Notes: a model not told the origin generated them from the letters alone. Shown: positions 1-9,766, numbered from the stretch's first letter. The stretch is 64,000 nucleotides of DNA from Leifsonia sp. ZF2019 (GCF_019924635.1 NZ_CP065037.1:2728001-2792000); one strand, 5' to 3'. Numbers and translations are program-made.

Positions 1-1
1 G

Positions 2-1234
2 GTCGTCACCTCGTTCTACCTGGCGTCGGCCGCGGGGCAGCCGCTCATGGGCCGGCTCGCCGACCGGTTCGGTCCGCGCCGGCTGTTCCTGTTCGGGATG
101 ATCGTGGTCGCGATCTCGTGCGCGGTCACGCCGTTCGCGCAGTCGTTCGCCGCGGTCTGCGCCGGACGTGTGGCGCTCGCGATCGGCACGGCGACCGCGT
201 TCCCGTCGGCCATCGCGATGCTGCGCCCGCTCTCCGCGGGCACCGACGTCGGCACCCCGCGGCTGCTCGGGAGGCTGCAGATCGCCAACACCTCGGGCGC
301 GGCGATCGGGCCCGTGCTCGGCGGGGCGCTCGTCACCTTCCTCGGCTGGCAGGCGATCTTCTGGGTGAACGTGCCCCTGGCGGTGCTCGCGTTCGCCGGC
401 GTGTGGCTGTTCGCGCCCCGGGACGCCGACCGCGAGCGCGTGCCCCTGTCGCGCACCCTGGCGGAGTCCGACATCCCGGGCATCCTGCTCTTCGTCACGA
501 CGCTGAGCGCCGTGCTCGTGTTCCTGCTCGATCTGCATCCCGCGCCGCTCTGGTGGCTGATCCCCGTGTTCGTCGCGGCCGGCGCGCTGTTCGTGTGGCG
601 CGAGCTGCGCACCGCCCACCCGTTCCTCGACCTGCGCCTGCTCGCCGCCAACCGGCGGCTGATGATGGTCTACCTGTCCTTCGCGATCTTCAGCGTCGTC
701 TACTACTCGGCGTTCTTCGGACTCCCGCAGTATCTGCAGGCCCACGCCGGATACCCTGCGGGCGTCGCGGGGCTGCTGATGTTCCCGCTCGCCGCCGTCA
801 CCATCGTCGCCACTCCCCTGGCGGCACGCGCGATCGAGCGGGTCGGCTTGCGCACCACCCTGCTGTGGGGCGCGTCGGCGCTGATCGTCGGAGCGGGGCT
901 CCTCGCCGTCGCATCGGCGTCGACGGCTCCCTGGGTTGTGCTCCTGCTCACGGCCGCCCTGGGCGTTCCGTACTGCGTCGTGAGCATCGCGATGAACCAG
1001 GCGCTGTACGCCTCCGCCCGCCCCCAGGACAGCGGCGTCGCGGCGGGGATCTTCCAGACCTCCCGCTACGTCGGGGCGATCGTGGCGACGACCGTCCTGG
1101 GCCTGCTCTTCAGCGGCGGCACCACCTCCGGCAGCTGGCTCACCGCCGTCACCGTCGCGACGGGCCTGGCCGTGGTGCACCTGGCGCTGCTGGTCTTCGT
1201 GCGACCGCAGCGCGCCGCCGCCGCCGGCGGCTGA
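2..1234 (+). CDS. DHA2-type MFS drug exporter, 5' end outside window
   Basis: Inner-membrane major facilitator superfamily permease, probably a proton-driven efflux pump. The reading frame is open from base 2, so the start and first membrane segment lie upstream. The MFS loop motif GQPLMGRLADRFGPRR is at the very beginning, and the segment FWVNVPLAVLAFAGVWLF is typical of the 14-TM DHA2/EmrB group. About 410 residues are present with repeated hydrophobic helices; the protein ends in a basic, alanine-rich tail. A long perfect hairpin follows the stop and probably ends the transcript. The substrate cannot be read from the sequence. Confidence 0.85.
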   Translation, partial: VVTSFYLASAAGQPLMGRLADRFGPRRLFLFGMIVVAISCAVTPFAQSFAAVCAGRVALAIGTATAFPSAIAMLRPLSAGTDVGTPRLLGRLQIANTSGAAIGPVLGGALVTFLGWQAIFWVNVPLAVLAFAGVWLFAPRDADRERVPLSRTLAESDIPGILLFVTTLSAVLVFLLDLHPAPLWWLIPVFVAAGALFVWRELRTAHPFLDLRLLAANRRLMMVYLSFAIFSVVYYSAFFGLPQYLQAHAGYPAGVAGLLMFPLAAVTIVATPLAARAIERVGLRTTLLWGASALIVGAGLLAVASASTAPWVVLLLTAALGVPYCVVSIAMNQALYASARPQDSGVAAGIFQTSRYVGAIVATTVLGLLFSGGTTSGSWLTAVTVATGLAVVHLALLVFVRPQRAAAAGG

Positions 1235-1254
1235 GCCGCATCGGCGCGCGCAGA

Positions 1255-1305
1255 GGGGTCGCATTCCGCCGCTTCGGCGCGCTCGAAGCGGCGGAATGCG
1301 ACCCC
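1255..1305. repeat. Palindromic repeat, family A copy 1 (likely terminator)
   Basis: Perfect 22-bp inverted repeat (1255-1276 pairs with 1284-1305) around a 7-nt loop, lying 20 bp after the MFS stop codon. The arm begins GGGGTCGCATTCCGCCGC. A second copy with nearly the same arm lies at 36635-36691 after fumC. There is no T-run, so it may act as a terminator, an mRNA-stabilising hairpin, or a REP-like mobile repeat. Confidence 0.85.
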
Positions 1306-1367
1306 GCTGTGCTCGCCCGGCAGCACCGGCGTCGCACCTCCCCGAGGCGTCCGGTACCGTCGGACCG

Positions 1368-2027
1368 ATGGACCTCTCCGCCCCCAGCTCGCTCGGGCCC
1401 GGCCGCCTCGTCGTCGCCGCGGCCGCCTCGCCGCGCGCCTTCCTCTGGCTCGGGCACGGTGCGGGTGGCGGGATCGACGCACCGGACCTCGTCGCCCTCG
1501 CCCGCGCGCTGCCGGAACGGGGTGTCACGGTGGCCCGGTACGAGCAGCCGTGGCGTGTCGCCGGCAAGCGCGTCGCATCCCGACCCGCGGCCCTCGACCT
1601 CGCCTGGCGCGAGACCGCCGCGCTGGTGCGCTCGCTCGCGGAGGGCCTCCCGCTCGTCGTCGGCGGTCGCAGCGCCGGCGCCCGCGTCGCCTGTCGCACG
1701 GCGGAGGAGGTGGAGGCCGTCGGGGTCGTGTGCCTCGCGTTCCCGCTCCACCCGCCGGGGCGACCCGAGCGCTCGCGGCTCGACGAGCTCCTGCTCCCCG
1801 AGGTTCCGGTGCTCGTCCTGCAGGGCGACCGGGACACGTTCGGCACCGCGGCGACGGTCGCCGACGAGGTGGCGGGACGACCAGGCGTCCGGGTGATCCC
1901 GGTCCCGGGCGCCGATCACGGGATGAAGCCCCTGAGATCCTCGCCGCTCGACGCGCACGGCGTCGCGGACCTCGTCGTGACGGGCGTCGCCGGCTTCATC
2001 GACGCGATCGTCCGTTCGGAACACTGA
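1368..2027 (+). CDS. Alpha/beta hydrolase, KANL3/Tex30-like
   Basis: Cytoplasmic alpha/beta hydrolase of 219 residues. Visible features are the oxyanion-loop region LGHGAGGG near residue 28, the nucleophile elbow GGRSAGAR (catalytic Ser near 100), an acid-turn candidate GDRDTFG and the histidine motif GADHGMK near 187. This arrangement matches the small KAT8-regulatory-subunit-3/Tex30-like hydrolases of bacteria, whose substrates are mostly unknown. ATG 1368 is chosen because the longer in-frame extension (from 1296) runs back towards the upstream hairpin and is low-complexity. It stands alone between the MFS gene and the ABC operon. Confidence 0.75.
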   Translation: MDLSAPSSLGPGRLVVAAAASPRAFLWLGHGAGGGIDAPDLVALARALPERGVTVARYEQPWRVAGKRVASRPAALDLAWRETAALVRSLAEGLPLVVGGRSAGARVACRTAEEVEAVGVVCLAFPLHPPGRPERSRLDELLLPEVPVLVLQGDRDTFGTAATVADEVAGRPGVRVIPVPGADHGMKPLRSSPLDAHGVADLVVTGVAGFIDAIVRSEH

Positions 2028-2088
2028 CGATCACCCTGACAGGCGCGCTCGTCCGCGCGCGAATTCGCCGTCCCGTCCGCGATACGGT

Positions 2089-5000
2089 GTGTGGATGCGC
2101 GTGGGGGCTCCGACCGAAGAACGCCTCCGCGCGTTCTGGCCGCAGCGCTCGCTCGCACAGACCGGGGTGCTCGCGTCCTCGGCCCTCACGGTGCTGGTCA
2201 TCGCCTTCCTGGCGTGCACCATGGCCGGGCTCGCCGTGCGTGCACCGAACAACGCCGTGCGGCAGACGGTGCAGGCGGGACCGGCCGCCACCGTCGCCGA
2301 GACGTACCAGGCGGCTCTCGATCCGCGCGAGGCCGGCGAGCAGGACCGCACGGTGCGGTCGGTGCTGTCGCGACTGTTCCACGGGGCACCCGTCACCGTC
2401 GACCGCACCGCCTTCGCGTCCGGTGTCGACCTGGGCGACGGCCGCTCCGCCCTCGTGCTCTCCGACGACGCCGAGCTGCGAGACCGGGTCACGCTGCGCT
2501 CCGGAGGCTGGCCCGCTGCCACCGACGAGATCGCCGTGGACGCGACGCTGGCCCGGGAGGCCGGCCTCGCCCCCGGATCGCGCCTCCGGCTCAGCGCCGA
2601 CGCGGACACCGGCACGGGCGGCACCCCCGTCGTCGTCTCCGGCGTCTGGTCGCCCACCGATGCCTCCGCACCGGCTTGGCTGGGGGTGACGGCGGGAGTC
2701 GACGGCACGGACGGCCGCGCGATCGGGAGCGCCGCGCTGCTCGCGCAGGTCACGGACTCGGCGACGGCCCAGTGGGCGATCGCACCGGATCCCCAGCGCG
2801 TGACGGCGGCCGACCTCCCACACCTGCGGGCCGGTTTCGCGGGCGCGTCCGACGCGCTCACCGAGGCGGACGCCTCCTCCTCCCCTTTCTCGTCGCTCGG
2901 CGAGGCCGCGTCGACGACGGCCGACATGCGGCGGTCGATCGGCGCGCTCGCGGCCGTGCTGCCGGCGCCCCTCGCGCTGCTCGCCGTGAGCGCGGTGGCG
3001 GCCCTGGTGCTGCTGGCGCGGCTCCTCGCCCGCTCCCGCCTGCTCGAGACCCGCGTGCTCCGCGCCCGCGGCGCCTCCGTCGGGAGGCTCGTCCGTGCCG
3101 ATGCCGTCGAGGCCGCGCTGGTGGCGACCATCGCCACCGCGATCGGCGCGGCCCTCTCCGTCGTGCTCGTGGAAGCCGTCGCCGGAGCGTCGGGGACCCC
3201 GATCCAGGAGGTCGTGCTCGCGACCGTCGTGCCCGCCCTCGGGGTCGTCGTGGCCGCCGTCTCCGTGGCCGCCGTCGTCACGGCCTTCACCGCCCGCGCT
3301 GCCGACGGGGCCCTCGGTCCCGCCGAGGCGGGACGTGCCCGCTCGGCCGCCCCGCTGAGCCTGGGGGTGCTCGCCCTCGCCGCCGCAGCCGTCTCGCTCT
3401 GGCGGTTCCTGGCGTTCGGCGCGCCGGACGCCGACGGCCGCGTCGATCCCGTCGGGACCATCGCTCCGGCGGCGGTGCTCTGCGCCGTCGCCGTGCTCGC
3501 GCTGGTGCTGCTCGGACCGGCTGCAGGCGTGCTGGAGCGGTTGGCCGCCCGCCGGCGTCGGCTGTCCGGCGTCCTGCCCGCGCGGCAGGTGAGCCGCGGC
3601 GTCGGTCTCGTCGCCGCCCCGGCGGCCCTCATCGTCCTGAGCGTCGGCGCGGCGACGTTCGCCGCCGGCTACGCCGGCACCTGGTCCGGGTTCCTGCACG
3701 ACTCCTCCCGGCTCGTCACGGGAGCGGACGTACGGGTGGACAGGAGCATCGCGGGGAGCGTCCGGGGCCCGGAGGACCTGCCGGACACGGCGCGGCTCGG
3801 AGGGATCCCGACGGTGACGTCCGCCGTCCCCGCGCTGATCTCCGACGCCACGCTCGGCCAGGCCGATGTGACGGTGGTCGCGGTTCACGCGCCGACGCTC
3901 GCGCAGCTCTTCGACACCGGGTCGTACATGTTCGACGCCTTCACCGCCCAGGAGGAGCTGGGCTCCGGCGACCCGTTCCCCGGCGCTCCGCTCGGCGCCG
4001 ATGCCCGGACGATCTCGGTCGTGGCCACCGCGACGACACCCGACGCGTCCGTTCCGCCTCCCGCCCTCCGCGTGATCTTCTGGATCGCCGACGACGACGG
4101 CGCCCTCGCTCCCCTGCCTGCCGCTCCGTCGGCCGGAAGCGCGCCCGGCACGGTCTCGGCGACACTCCCGACGACCGGCGGCCCCTGGCGCCTGCGGGCG
4201 GTGGACGTGCAGCTCGACCCCGGCGACACCGCCTCCACGGCGCAGGTGCGGCTCACCGGCCTGACGTCCGGGGCGACCGTGGCGACCCCGGGCTGGCGGC
4301 CGGAACCCCAGGCGTTCCGGGATTCCGGGACCGGGACTCAGGCGACCGCGCTGGACGACGGCGGGCTCGGCTTCGACGCGCCCCTCGTCGCTGCCGGACG
4401 GGAGAGCGTCGTGCGCCTCCTCCCGAAGGCCGCCGACGAGCTGCCCGTGCTGGTCACCCGCGCCGCGGCCGAGGCCTCCGGGCTCGGGAGCGGCTCGCGC
4501 ATCGACATCGACGCCCCGTGGGGATCGGTCACTGGCACCGTCGCCGGAGTGGTCGACGCCGTCCCCGGCACCGCCGACCAGAACGCCGTGCTCATCGATC
4601 TGCCCGCGCTCGACGATCGTCTCCTCAGCACGTCGCCCACGATCCCCCGCCTGGGCTCCGTCTGGCTCGCCGCCCCCGACCCGCAGCGCGTGGCCCGGGC
4701 GGCGGCGCAGGCCGCGGGGCCCGACGCCGTCGTCACCGACGCCTCCGGCGCCTTCGTCGCTCGCTTCCTGGGGAGCGCCGTCGCCGCCCTCTGGCTGGGG
4801 GCCGCGGGATGCGCGCTGCTCGCGGTGGTCGCCCTCGCCGCGACCGCGCTCTCCGCATTGCGCTCCCGCCGCGGGGAGGTCGTGGTGCTGCGCGCGGTCG
4901 GCGTCGGCTCCCGCCAGCAGGCCGCCGCCCGGCGGTGGGAGCTCGGAGGCGTGGTCGCGGGTGCGGCGATCGTCGGCGTGCTCGGCGGCCTCGCCGTCGT

Positions 5001-5199
5001 CCTGCTGGCGGGCAACGCGCTGGCCCGCCTCTCCGTCGTGACCGCTCCGAGCACGCTGTCGGTCCAGGGGCGCATCGATGCGGCCCTGCCGGCGGCGCTG
5101 GGTGCCCTCGCGCTCGCCGTCGGCGTCGTGCTCTGGCTCTACGGGCGTGCCGTGCGCGCCCAGGTGCTCGACACCGCGCACCGGGAGGAGACCCGATGA
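2089..5199 (+). CDS. FtsX-type ABC permease, large, first of pair
   Basis: Large ABC exporter permease (about 1035 residues). It has an N-terminal TM helix near residues 22-48, an extracytoplasmic domain, a cluster of TM helices around 280-530 with a conserved ARLLETRVLRARGAS coupling-type segment, a second extracytoplasmic domain, and a C-terminal FtsX domain near 890-1030 (SRRGEVVVLRAVGVGSRQQ). The start may be GTG 2089 or ATG 2095, six bases apart. The stop overlaps the next permease by ATGA, so the two are translationally coupled. Together with the two ATPases downstream it should form a MacB/LolCDE-like (type VII) ABC system, often used for lipoprotein, lipid or peptide export or sensing; the substrate is not evident. 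Confidence 0.85.
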   Translation: MWMRVGAPTEERLRAFWPQRSLAQTGVLASSALTVLVIAFLACTMAGLAVRAPNNAVRQTVQAGPAATVAETYQAALDPREAGEQDRTVRSVLSRLFHGAPVTVDRTAFASGVDLGDGRSALVLSDDAELRDRVTLRSGGWPAATDEIAVDATLAREAGLAPGSRLRLSADADTGTGGTPVVVSGVWSPTDASAPAWLGVTAGVDGTDGRAIGSAALLAQVTDSATAQWAIAPDPQRVTAADLPHLRAGFAGASDALTEADASSSPFSSLGEAASTTADMRRSIGALAAVLPAPLALLAVSAVAALVLLARLLARSRLLETRVLRARGASVGRLVRADAVEAALVATIATAIGAALSVVLVEAVAGASGTPIQEVVLATVVPALGVVVAAVSVAAVVTAFTARAADGALGPAEAGRARSAAPLSLGVLALAAAAVSLWRFLAFGAPDADGRVDPVGTIAPAAVLCAVAVLALVLLGPAAGVLERLAARRRRLSGVLPARQVSRGVGLVAAPAALIVLSVGAATFAAGYAGTWSGFLHDSSRLVTGADVRVDRSIAGSVRGPEDLPDTARLGGIPTVTSAVPALISDATLGQADVTVVAVHAPTLAQLFDTGSYMFDAFTAQEELGSGDPFPGAPLGADARTISVVATATTPDASVPPPALRVIFWIADDDGALAPLPAAPSAGSAPGTVSATLPTTGGPWRLRAVDVQLDPGDTASTAQVRLTGLTSGATVATPGWRPEPQAFRDSGTGTQATALDDGGLGFDAPLVAAGRESVVRLLPKAADELPVLVTRAAAEASGLGSGSRIDIDAPWGSVTGTVAGVVDAVPGTADQNAVLIDLPALDDRLLSTSPTIPRLGSVWLAAPDPQRVARAAAQAAGPDAVVTDASGAFVARFLGSAVAALWLGAAGCALLAVVALAATALSALRSRRGEVVVLRAVGVGSRQQAAARRWELGGVVAGAAIVGVLGGLAVVLLAGNALARLSVVTAPSTLSVQGRIDAALPAALGALALAVGVVLWLYGRAVRAQVLDTAHREETR

Positions 5200-7931
5200 G
5201 CCGGCGCTCGCTCCTCTCCGGCACCGGTCTCGCCGCCCGCGCGTTCGCAGCCTCGCGGGGCGCGCTCGCGCTGCTCGGCGTGGTCGTGCTCATCGCGACG
5301 ACCGCCGTCTCGGCCTGGCCGCGGTTCGCCGAGGGCTTGCTCGGCGCCGAGCTGCGCTACCGCGTGGAGGAGGCGACACCGGTCAACCGCGACCTGCTCA
5401 CCTCCACCATCACCGGCACTGTGCAATCGGCGGGAGGCGGATCGTTCGGCGGGACCGCCGAGCCGGGCGCGGTCTGGCAGGGCATGCCGGGAGCGCTCGC
5501 CTCGGCGCGTTCGGCCATGGCGCCCGCGCTGCGCGCGGTGACCGGCACCGGGGACTACGCCTCCCGCAGCGACGACGCCACGACCACCGGGCCGCCGGAT
5601 GCGGCCTCCGACAGCCGCTACGTCACGGTCGTCGAGTCGTACGCGCGCCTCCGCGCTGCCGCCGCCCTCGACGCGGGAGCCTGGCCGTCCCCCATCGCGA
5701 CCGTCGGCACGACCGCAACCCCACCCACCGTCGACGTCGTCCTGACGACGGACGCCGCACGCCTGGTCGGTTGGACGGTCGGCCAGACGCGCACCGCCTC
5801 CTCCGGCTCCGCGTTCCGGCTCCGGCTCTCCGGCACCGTCCGCCCGCTCGACACCGGCTCCGACTTCTGGTCCCTCGAGACCGTTCGCGCGCACGGAAGC
5901 TATGTCGACCGGGGCGACGCGGGCAAGCTCTACCGCGCCGTCGCCTGGGTCGATCCCGGGTCCTGGACGCGCGTCGCCCCGCTGTTCGCCGGAACCTTCA
6001 CCCAGGGCTGGTTCCCCGTCGCCCCGTCGGCTCTGTCGGTCTCCCTGCTCGACCCGGTCCGCTCCGCGCTCGGCCGCTTCCTCTCCGCCGCGCCGACCCC
6101 GTCCTTCGGCGGCGTGCCGACGACCCTGCGCTTCTCGACGTCCCTCGACCGCACCCTCGACGCCTACAGCGCCCGCGCCCAGCCGGCGAACACCCTGTTC
6201 GCGATCCTGGCCGCTGGACCGCTCGGCGTGGCGCTCGCCGTCCTCGTGCTCGGCGTACGCCTGCTGCTCGGGCGGCGACGGGAGGCGCTGGCCCTGCTCG
6301 CGGCGCGCGGCGCCTCGCCGGCACGCCTGCGACGCGATCTCGCGATCGACACCGCGCTCGTCTCGGTGCCGGGAGCCGGTCTCGGGCTCGTCGCCGCCCT
6401 GCTTCTCACGCCCGGCGCCGACAGCCTCCTGCGTCCCGTCGCGCTCGCCCTCGCGTGCGCGCTCGCACCTCCGGCGCTCAGCGCGGCGGCGGCCGGGCGC
6501 CTCGGCCCGGGCGACGACCTGCGCGGCGGACGGACGGCCCGGCGCCGCTGGGGGTGGGTGCTGGAGGTCCTCGTGCTCGGCCTCGCCGCGCTGGGCGTCG
6601 CCGCACTGTTGCAGCGCGGGCCTGAGCCGGCCTCCGCCGGCCTGGGCGTCGACCCTCTGCTCGCCCTCACCCCGGTGCTCCTCGCCCTCGCTGCGTGCGT
6701 CGTGGTGCTCCGGGTCTACCCGGTTCCGCTGTCGTGGCTGACACGCGCGCTGCGCCGCCGCCGAGGGCCCGTCGCCTTCATCGGCGCGACCAGCGCGCTC
6801 CGCTCCCGCGCGGGCAGCCTGTGGCCGGTGTTCGCGGTCGTGACCGGGGTCGCCATCGCGGTCTTCTCCGCCGGCGTGCTCAGCACGGAGCGGGCGGGCA
6901 TCGAGAGCGGCGCCCTCGCCCGCGTCGGAGCCGACCTGAGCGTGACGGCGCCCACGACCTTCACGGACGAGCAGGTCGAGCGTCTGCGTTCGGTGCGGGG
7001 CGTCGCGGCGAGCGCCGTCGTGGAGTGGGCGGGAGGGGTGCGCGTACAGGCGGGGTCGCAGGGCGGCGACCTCTCCGGCTACCTCGTCGACCCGGCGGAG
7101 CTCGCCCGGGTGCAGTCGGGCATCCCGGAGGCCGCCCGCGTCTCCTCCGCGCTGGTGCAGAAGGATCGGGCGCGTACCGGCGCCGTCATCGGCGGCTTCG
7201 ACCCGACCATCCCTGTCACGAGCGCGATCCTCTACGCCGGCACCGCCGTGCATCTCGGCGTGACGGAGTTCGATTTCGCACCCGGCGTCTACGTCCGGGA
7301 CGCCCAGTGGGTGATCATCGACCGGACCGCGCTGCCCGCGTCGGCCGGGCTCACGGGGCGCCCGCAGACCGTGCTGGTCTCCCTCGCACCGGGCGCCGAC
7401 GCCGCGACGGTGCACGACGAGCTCGCCGCGATCGCCGGCACGGGCGCCACGATCGGCGACGCCCAGCGAGAGCAGCAGACCTTGCGGGCGGCTCCCCTCG
7501 TCGCAGGCCTCGAGACCATCGCCCTCCTCTCGATCACGCTCTCCGCACTGATGTGCGTGGGGGCGCTCCTGCTCGCCCTCGTCATCGGCACGGCCTCCCG
7601 TACCCGGCTGGTCGCGACACTGCGCACCATCGGCTACACCGCGCGCCAGACCGGCGCACTGCTGGCGTGGGAGCTCGGCCCCCTGCTCGTCGCGGGGCTG
7701 GTCGCCGGCATCGCGGTCGGGCTCGCGCTCCCGGCGATCGTGCTCGCCCCGATCGACCTCAGCGGCTTCACCGGCGGACCGATCGCTCCCGCGGTCGTCG
7801 TCGACCCGCTGCTCATCGCCGCCGCGGCCGGAGGGTTCGTCCTCGTGACCCTCGCCGTCACGCTCATCGCACTCGCCGTCGCACGGCGCCGCTCGCCGGC
7901 CGCGGTGCTCCGGGCAGGAGGGGAAGAATGA
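5196..7931 (+). CDS. FtsX-type ABC permease, large, second of pair
   Basis: Second permease subunit, 911 residues. It has an N-terminal TM helix (residues about 25-45), a long extracytoplasmic region, a TM cluster near 340-560, another extracytoplasmic domain, and a C-terminal FtsX domain with LRTIGYTARQTGALLAWE, the permease segment that contacts the ATPase. ATG 5196 overlaps the previous stop, and its own stop overlaps the first ATPase (ATGA at 7928-7931). It is similar in build to its neighbour but not a simple duplicate, suggesting a heterodimeric permease. Confidence 0.85.
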   Translation: MSRRSLLSGTGLAARAFAASRGALALLGVVVLIATTAVSAWPRFAEGLLGAELRYRVEEATPVNRDLLTSTITGTVQSAGGGSFGGTAEPGAVWQGMPGALASARSAMAPALRAVTGTGDYASRSDDATTTGPPDAASDSRYVTVVESYARLRAAAALDAGAWPSPIATVGTTATPPTVDVVLTTDAARLVGWTVGQTRTASSGSAFRLRLSGTVRPLDTGSDFWSLETVRAHGSYVDRGDAGKLYRAVAWVDPGSWTRVAPLFAGTFTQGWFPVAPSALSVSLLDPVRSALGRFLSAAPTPSFGGVPTTLRFSTSLDRTLDAYSARAQPANTLFAILAAGPLGVALAVLVLGVRLLLGRRREALALLAARGASPARLRRDLAIDTALVSVPGAGLGLVAALLLTPGADSLLRPVALALACALAPPALSAAAAGRLGPGDDLRGGRTARRRWGWVLEVLVLGLAALGVAALLQRGPEPASAGLGVDPLLALTPVLLALAACVVVLRVYPVPLSWLTRALRRRRGPVAFIGATSALRSRAGSLWPVFAVVTGVAIAVFSAGVLSTERAGIESGALARVGADLSVTAPTTFTDEQVERLRSVRGVAASAVVEWAGGVRVQAGSQGGDLSGYLVDPAELARVQSGIPEAARVSSALVQKDRARTGAVIGGFDPTIPVTSAILYAGTAVHLGVTEFDFAPGVYVRDAQWVIIDRTALPASAGLTGRPQTVLVSLAPGADAATVHDELAAIAGTGATIGDAQREQQTLRAAPLVAGLETIALLSITLSALMCVGALLLALVIGTASRTRLVATLRTIGYTARQTGALLAWELGPLLVAGLVAGIAVGLALPAIVLAPIDLSGFTGGPIAPAVVVDPLLIAAAAGGFVLVTLAVTLIALAVARRRSPAAVLRAGGEE

Positions 7932-8842
7932 CAGCCATGACATCGGGCAGGACGGACGCGAGCATCGAGTGCTCCGACCTCGTGCGCATCTTCACCGCGG
8001 AGGGCGTGGAGGTGCAGGCGCTCCAGGGCCTCACCCTGCGGGTCCGCAGCGGCGAGCTCGTCGCCATCGTCGGCGCCTCGGGCTCGGGCAAGTCGACGCT
8101 GCTCGGCATCCTCTCCGGACTCGACAAGCCGACCGCCGGCGCGGCGTCGGTCGCCGGTCGTGACCTCCTGACGATGACGGCGAAGCAGCGCGTCGACTAT
8201 CGACGCCGCACGGTCGGATTCGTCTGGCAGCAGACCTCCCGCAATCTCCTCCCGTACCTGACCGCGCGCGAGAACATCGCCCTCACGATGACGATCGCCC
8301 GCCGCCCCGACCGCGTCGCCCGCAGCCGCGATCTGCTCGACCTGCTCGAGGTCTCGCACTGCGCCGACCGCCGGCCGGCCGAGATGTCCGGCGGCGAGCA
8401 GCAGCGCGTCGCGATCGCCGTCGGCCTGGCGAACGAGCCTGCTGTGCTCCTCGCGGACGAGCCGACCGGCGAGCTCGACGAGCACACCTCGGCCGACGTG
8501 CTGGAGGCCATGCGCGGCGTGAACCGGGAGCTCGGCGTCACCACGCTCATCGTGACCCACGACCCGGCCGTGTCGGAGCACGTCGCCCGCACCGTGCAGA
8601 TCCGGGACGGACGCACGTCGACCGAGGTGCTCCGCCGCACCGGGGTCACCGCGGCCGGGGACGAGCACACCATCGCCGAGGAGTTCGCGGTGCTCGACAA
8701 GGTGGGCCGCCTCCAGCTGCCGCCCGAGTACCTCAGCAGCCTCGACCTGCGCGACCGGGTGCGGCTCGCGCTCGAGACGGACCACGTGGGCGTGTGGCCG
8801 CACGCCGACGACCACGAGGAGGGGGCCTCCGGTGAGCATTGA
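7928..8842 (+). CDS. ABC transporter ATP-binding protein (FtsX operon)
   Basis: ATPase of the LolD/MacB type, 304 residues. Walker A is GASGSGKST, the signature is MSGGEQQR, Walker B is AVLLADEPTGELD, and the H-loop is IVTHD. The C-terminal extension of about 75 residues after the nucleotide-binding fold (through PPEYLSSLDLRDRVRLALE) is longer than usual for this family and may bind a partner. It is coupled to the upstream permease by ATGA and overlaps the next ATPase by 11 bases. Confidence 0.9.
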   Translation: MTAMTSGRTDASIECSDLVRIFTAEGVEVQALQGLTLRVRSGELVAIVGASGSGKSTLLGILSGLDKPTAGAASVAGRDLLTMTAKQRVDYRRRTVGFVWQQTSRNLLPYLTARENIALTMTIARRPDRVARSRDLLDLLEVSHCADRRPAEMSGGEQQRVAIAVGLANEPAVLLADEPTGELDEHTSADVLEAMRGVNRELGVTTLIVTHDPAVSEHVARTVQIRDGRTSTEVLRRTGVTAAGDEHTIAEEFAVLDKVGRLQLPPEYLSSLDLRDRVRLALETDHVGVWPHADDHEEGASGEH

Positions 8843-9593
8843 CGACGCACTGGGCGCACCCGTCTCCGGCGCGGCGCGCGACGGCGAGAGGCTCGTGCCG
8901 CTGCTGCGCGCGGACGGCGTCGGCCGCATCTTCCCCACCGCCGCCGGCCCCGTCACCGCGCTCGACGCCGTGTCGCTGGACGTCCACCCCGGCGAGCTGC
9001 TCGTCGTGCGCGGCCGCTCCGGCTCGGGCAAGACCACCCTCCTGAACGTGCTCGGCGGGCTGGACACCCCCACCTCCGGCACCGTGCGGCTGGGCGACCT
9101 CGATCTCACCACGGCGAGCGAGTCGCAGCTCGTCGCCGTGCGACGCTCCCGTGTCGGCTTCGTGTTCCAGGCGTTCGGCCTCGTGCCCGTGCTGTCCGCC
9201 GCCGAGAACGTGGAGGTGCCACTGCGCCTGCTCGGCGTCGACCCGGCCGTGCGCGACGCCCGCGTGGCCGAGCTCCTCGATCGCGTCGGCCTCGGCGGTC
9301 ATGCGGCTCAGCGTCCCGCCGAGCTCTCGGGCGGCCAGCAACAGCGCGTCGGGATCGCCCGCGCGCTCGCCGCCCGCCCCCAGGTGCTGCTCGCCGACGA
9401 GCCGACCGGCCAGCTCGACAGCGTGACGGGTGCCGCGATGATGGACCTGCTCGTCGAACTGGTCCACGACGCGGGGGTCGCGGCCGTGGTCACCACGCAC
9501 GACCCGATCCTCATGGCACGCGCGGACCGTGTGATCGAGCTGCACGACGGACGCACCGTCCCGCGGCGGCGCGGGGCGCACGTGCGGGAGTAG
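8832..9593 (+). CDS. ABC transporter ATP-binding protein, second (FtsX operon)
   Basis: Second LolD/MacB-like ATPase, 253 residues, starting at GTG 8832 inside the end of the preceding ATPase gene. Walker A GRSGSGKTT, signature LSGGQQQR, Walker B VLLADEPTGQLD and switch VTTHD are all intact. Two distinct ATPases with two distinct permeases suggest an obligate heteromeric transporter. Last gene of the four-gene operon. Confidence 0.9.
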   Translation: MSIDDALGAPVSGAARDGERLVPLLRADGVGRIFPTAAGPVTALDAVSLDVHPGELLVVRGRSGSGKTTLLNVLGGLDTPTSGTVRLGDLDLTTASESQLVAVRRSRVGFVFQAFGLVPVLSAAENVEVPLRLLGVDPAVRDARVAELLDRVGLGGHAAQRPAELSGGQQQRVGIARALAARPQVLLADEPTGQLDSVTGAAMMDLLVELVHDAGVAAVVTTHDPILMARADRVIELHDGRTVPRRRGAHVRE

Positions 9594-9688
9594 CGGCCTC
9601 CCGTCGCCGGCCCGGGCTCGCGCCCTCGCCGCACGCTCCGGCTGCTTCTGATGCGGCCCTCGAGCCGCGTCGCAGAACTCTTGCTATT

Positions 9689-9745
9689 CAGTGTTGCTAT
9701 CTACCGGTACTCGGCGTTACTATCTAGCAGTACCAAGCAACACTG
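9689..9745. promoter_or_regulatory. Nested inverted repeats, probable PadR operator
   Basis: Two nested perfect inverted repeats precede the padR gene: outer CAGTGTTGC (9689-9697) with GCAACACTG (9737-9745), inner GGTACT (9706-9711) with AGTACC (9729-9734). A direct repeat GTTGCTATCTA / GTTACTATCTA lies between. The block is AT-richer than its surroundings and ends about 20 bases before the padR start, as expected for an autoregulatory PadR operator overlapping the promoter. Confidence 0.7.
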
Positions 9746-9766
9746 AGTAGCTGGAAGGAGCGTCCG

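Noticed and set aside
1996..5181. A 1061-codon open frame on the minus strand
   Set aside because: It is antisense to the clear FtsX permease, is almost only Arg/Gly/Asp/Glu/Ala, and has no domains. It arises from high GC at third positions of the real gene.
5139..7943. A 934-codon minus-strand frame
   Set aside because: Shadow of the second FtsX permease; low-complexity charged composition.
8839..9045. Small plus-strand frame inside the second ATPase gene
   Set aside because: Out of frame with an intact, well-conserved ATPase and has no ribosome site.
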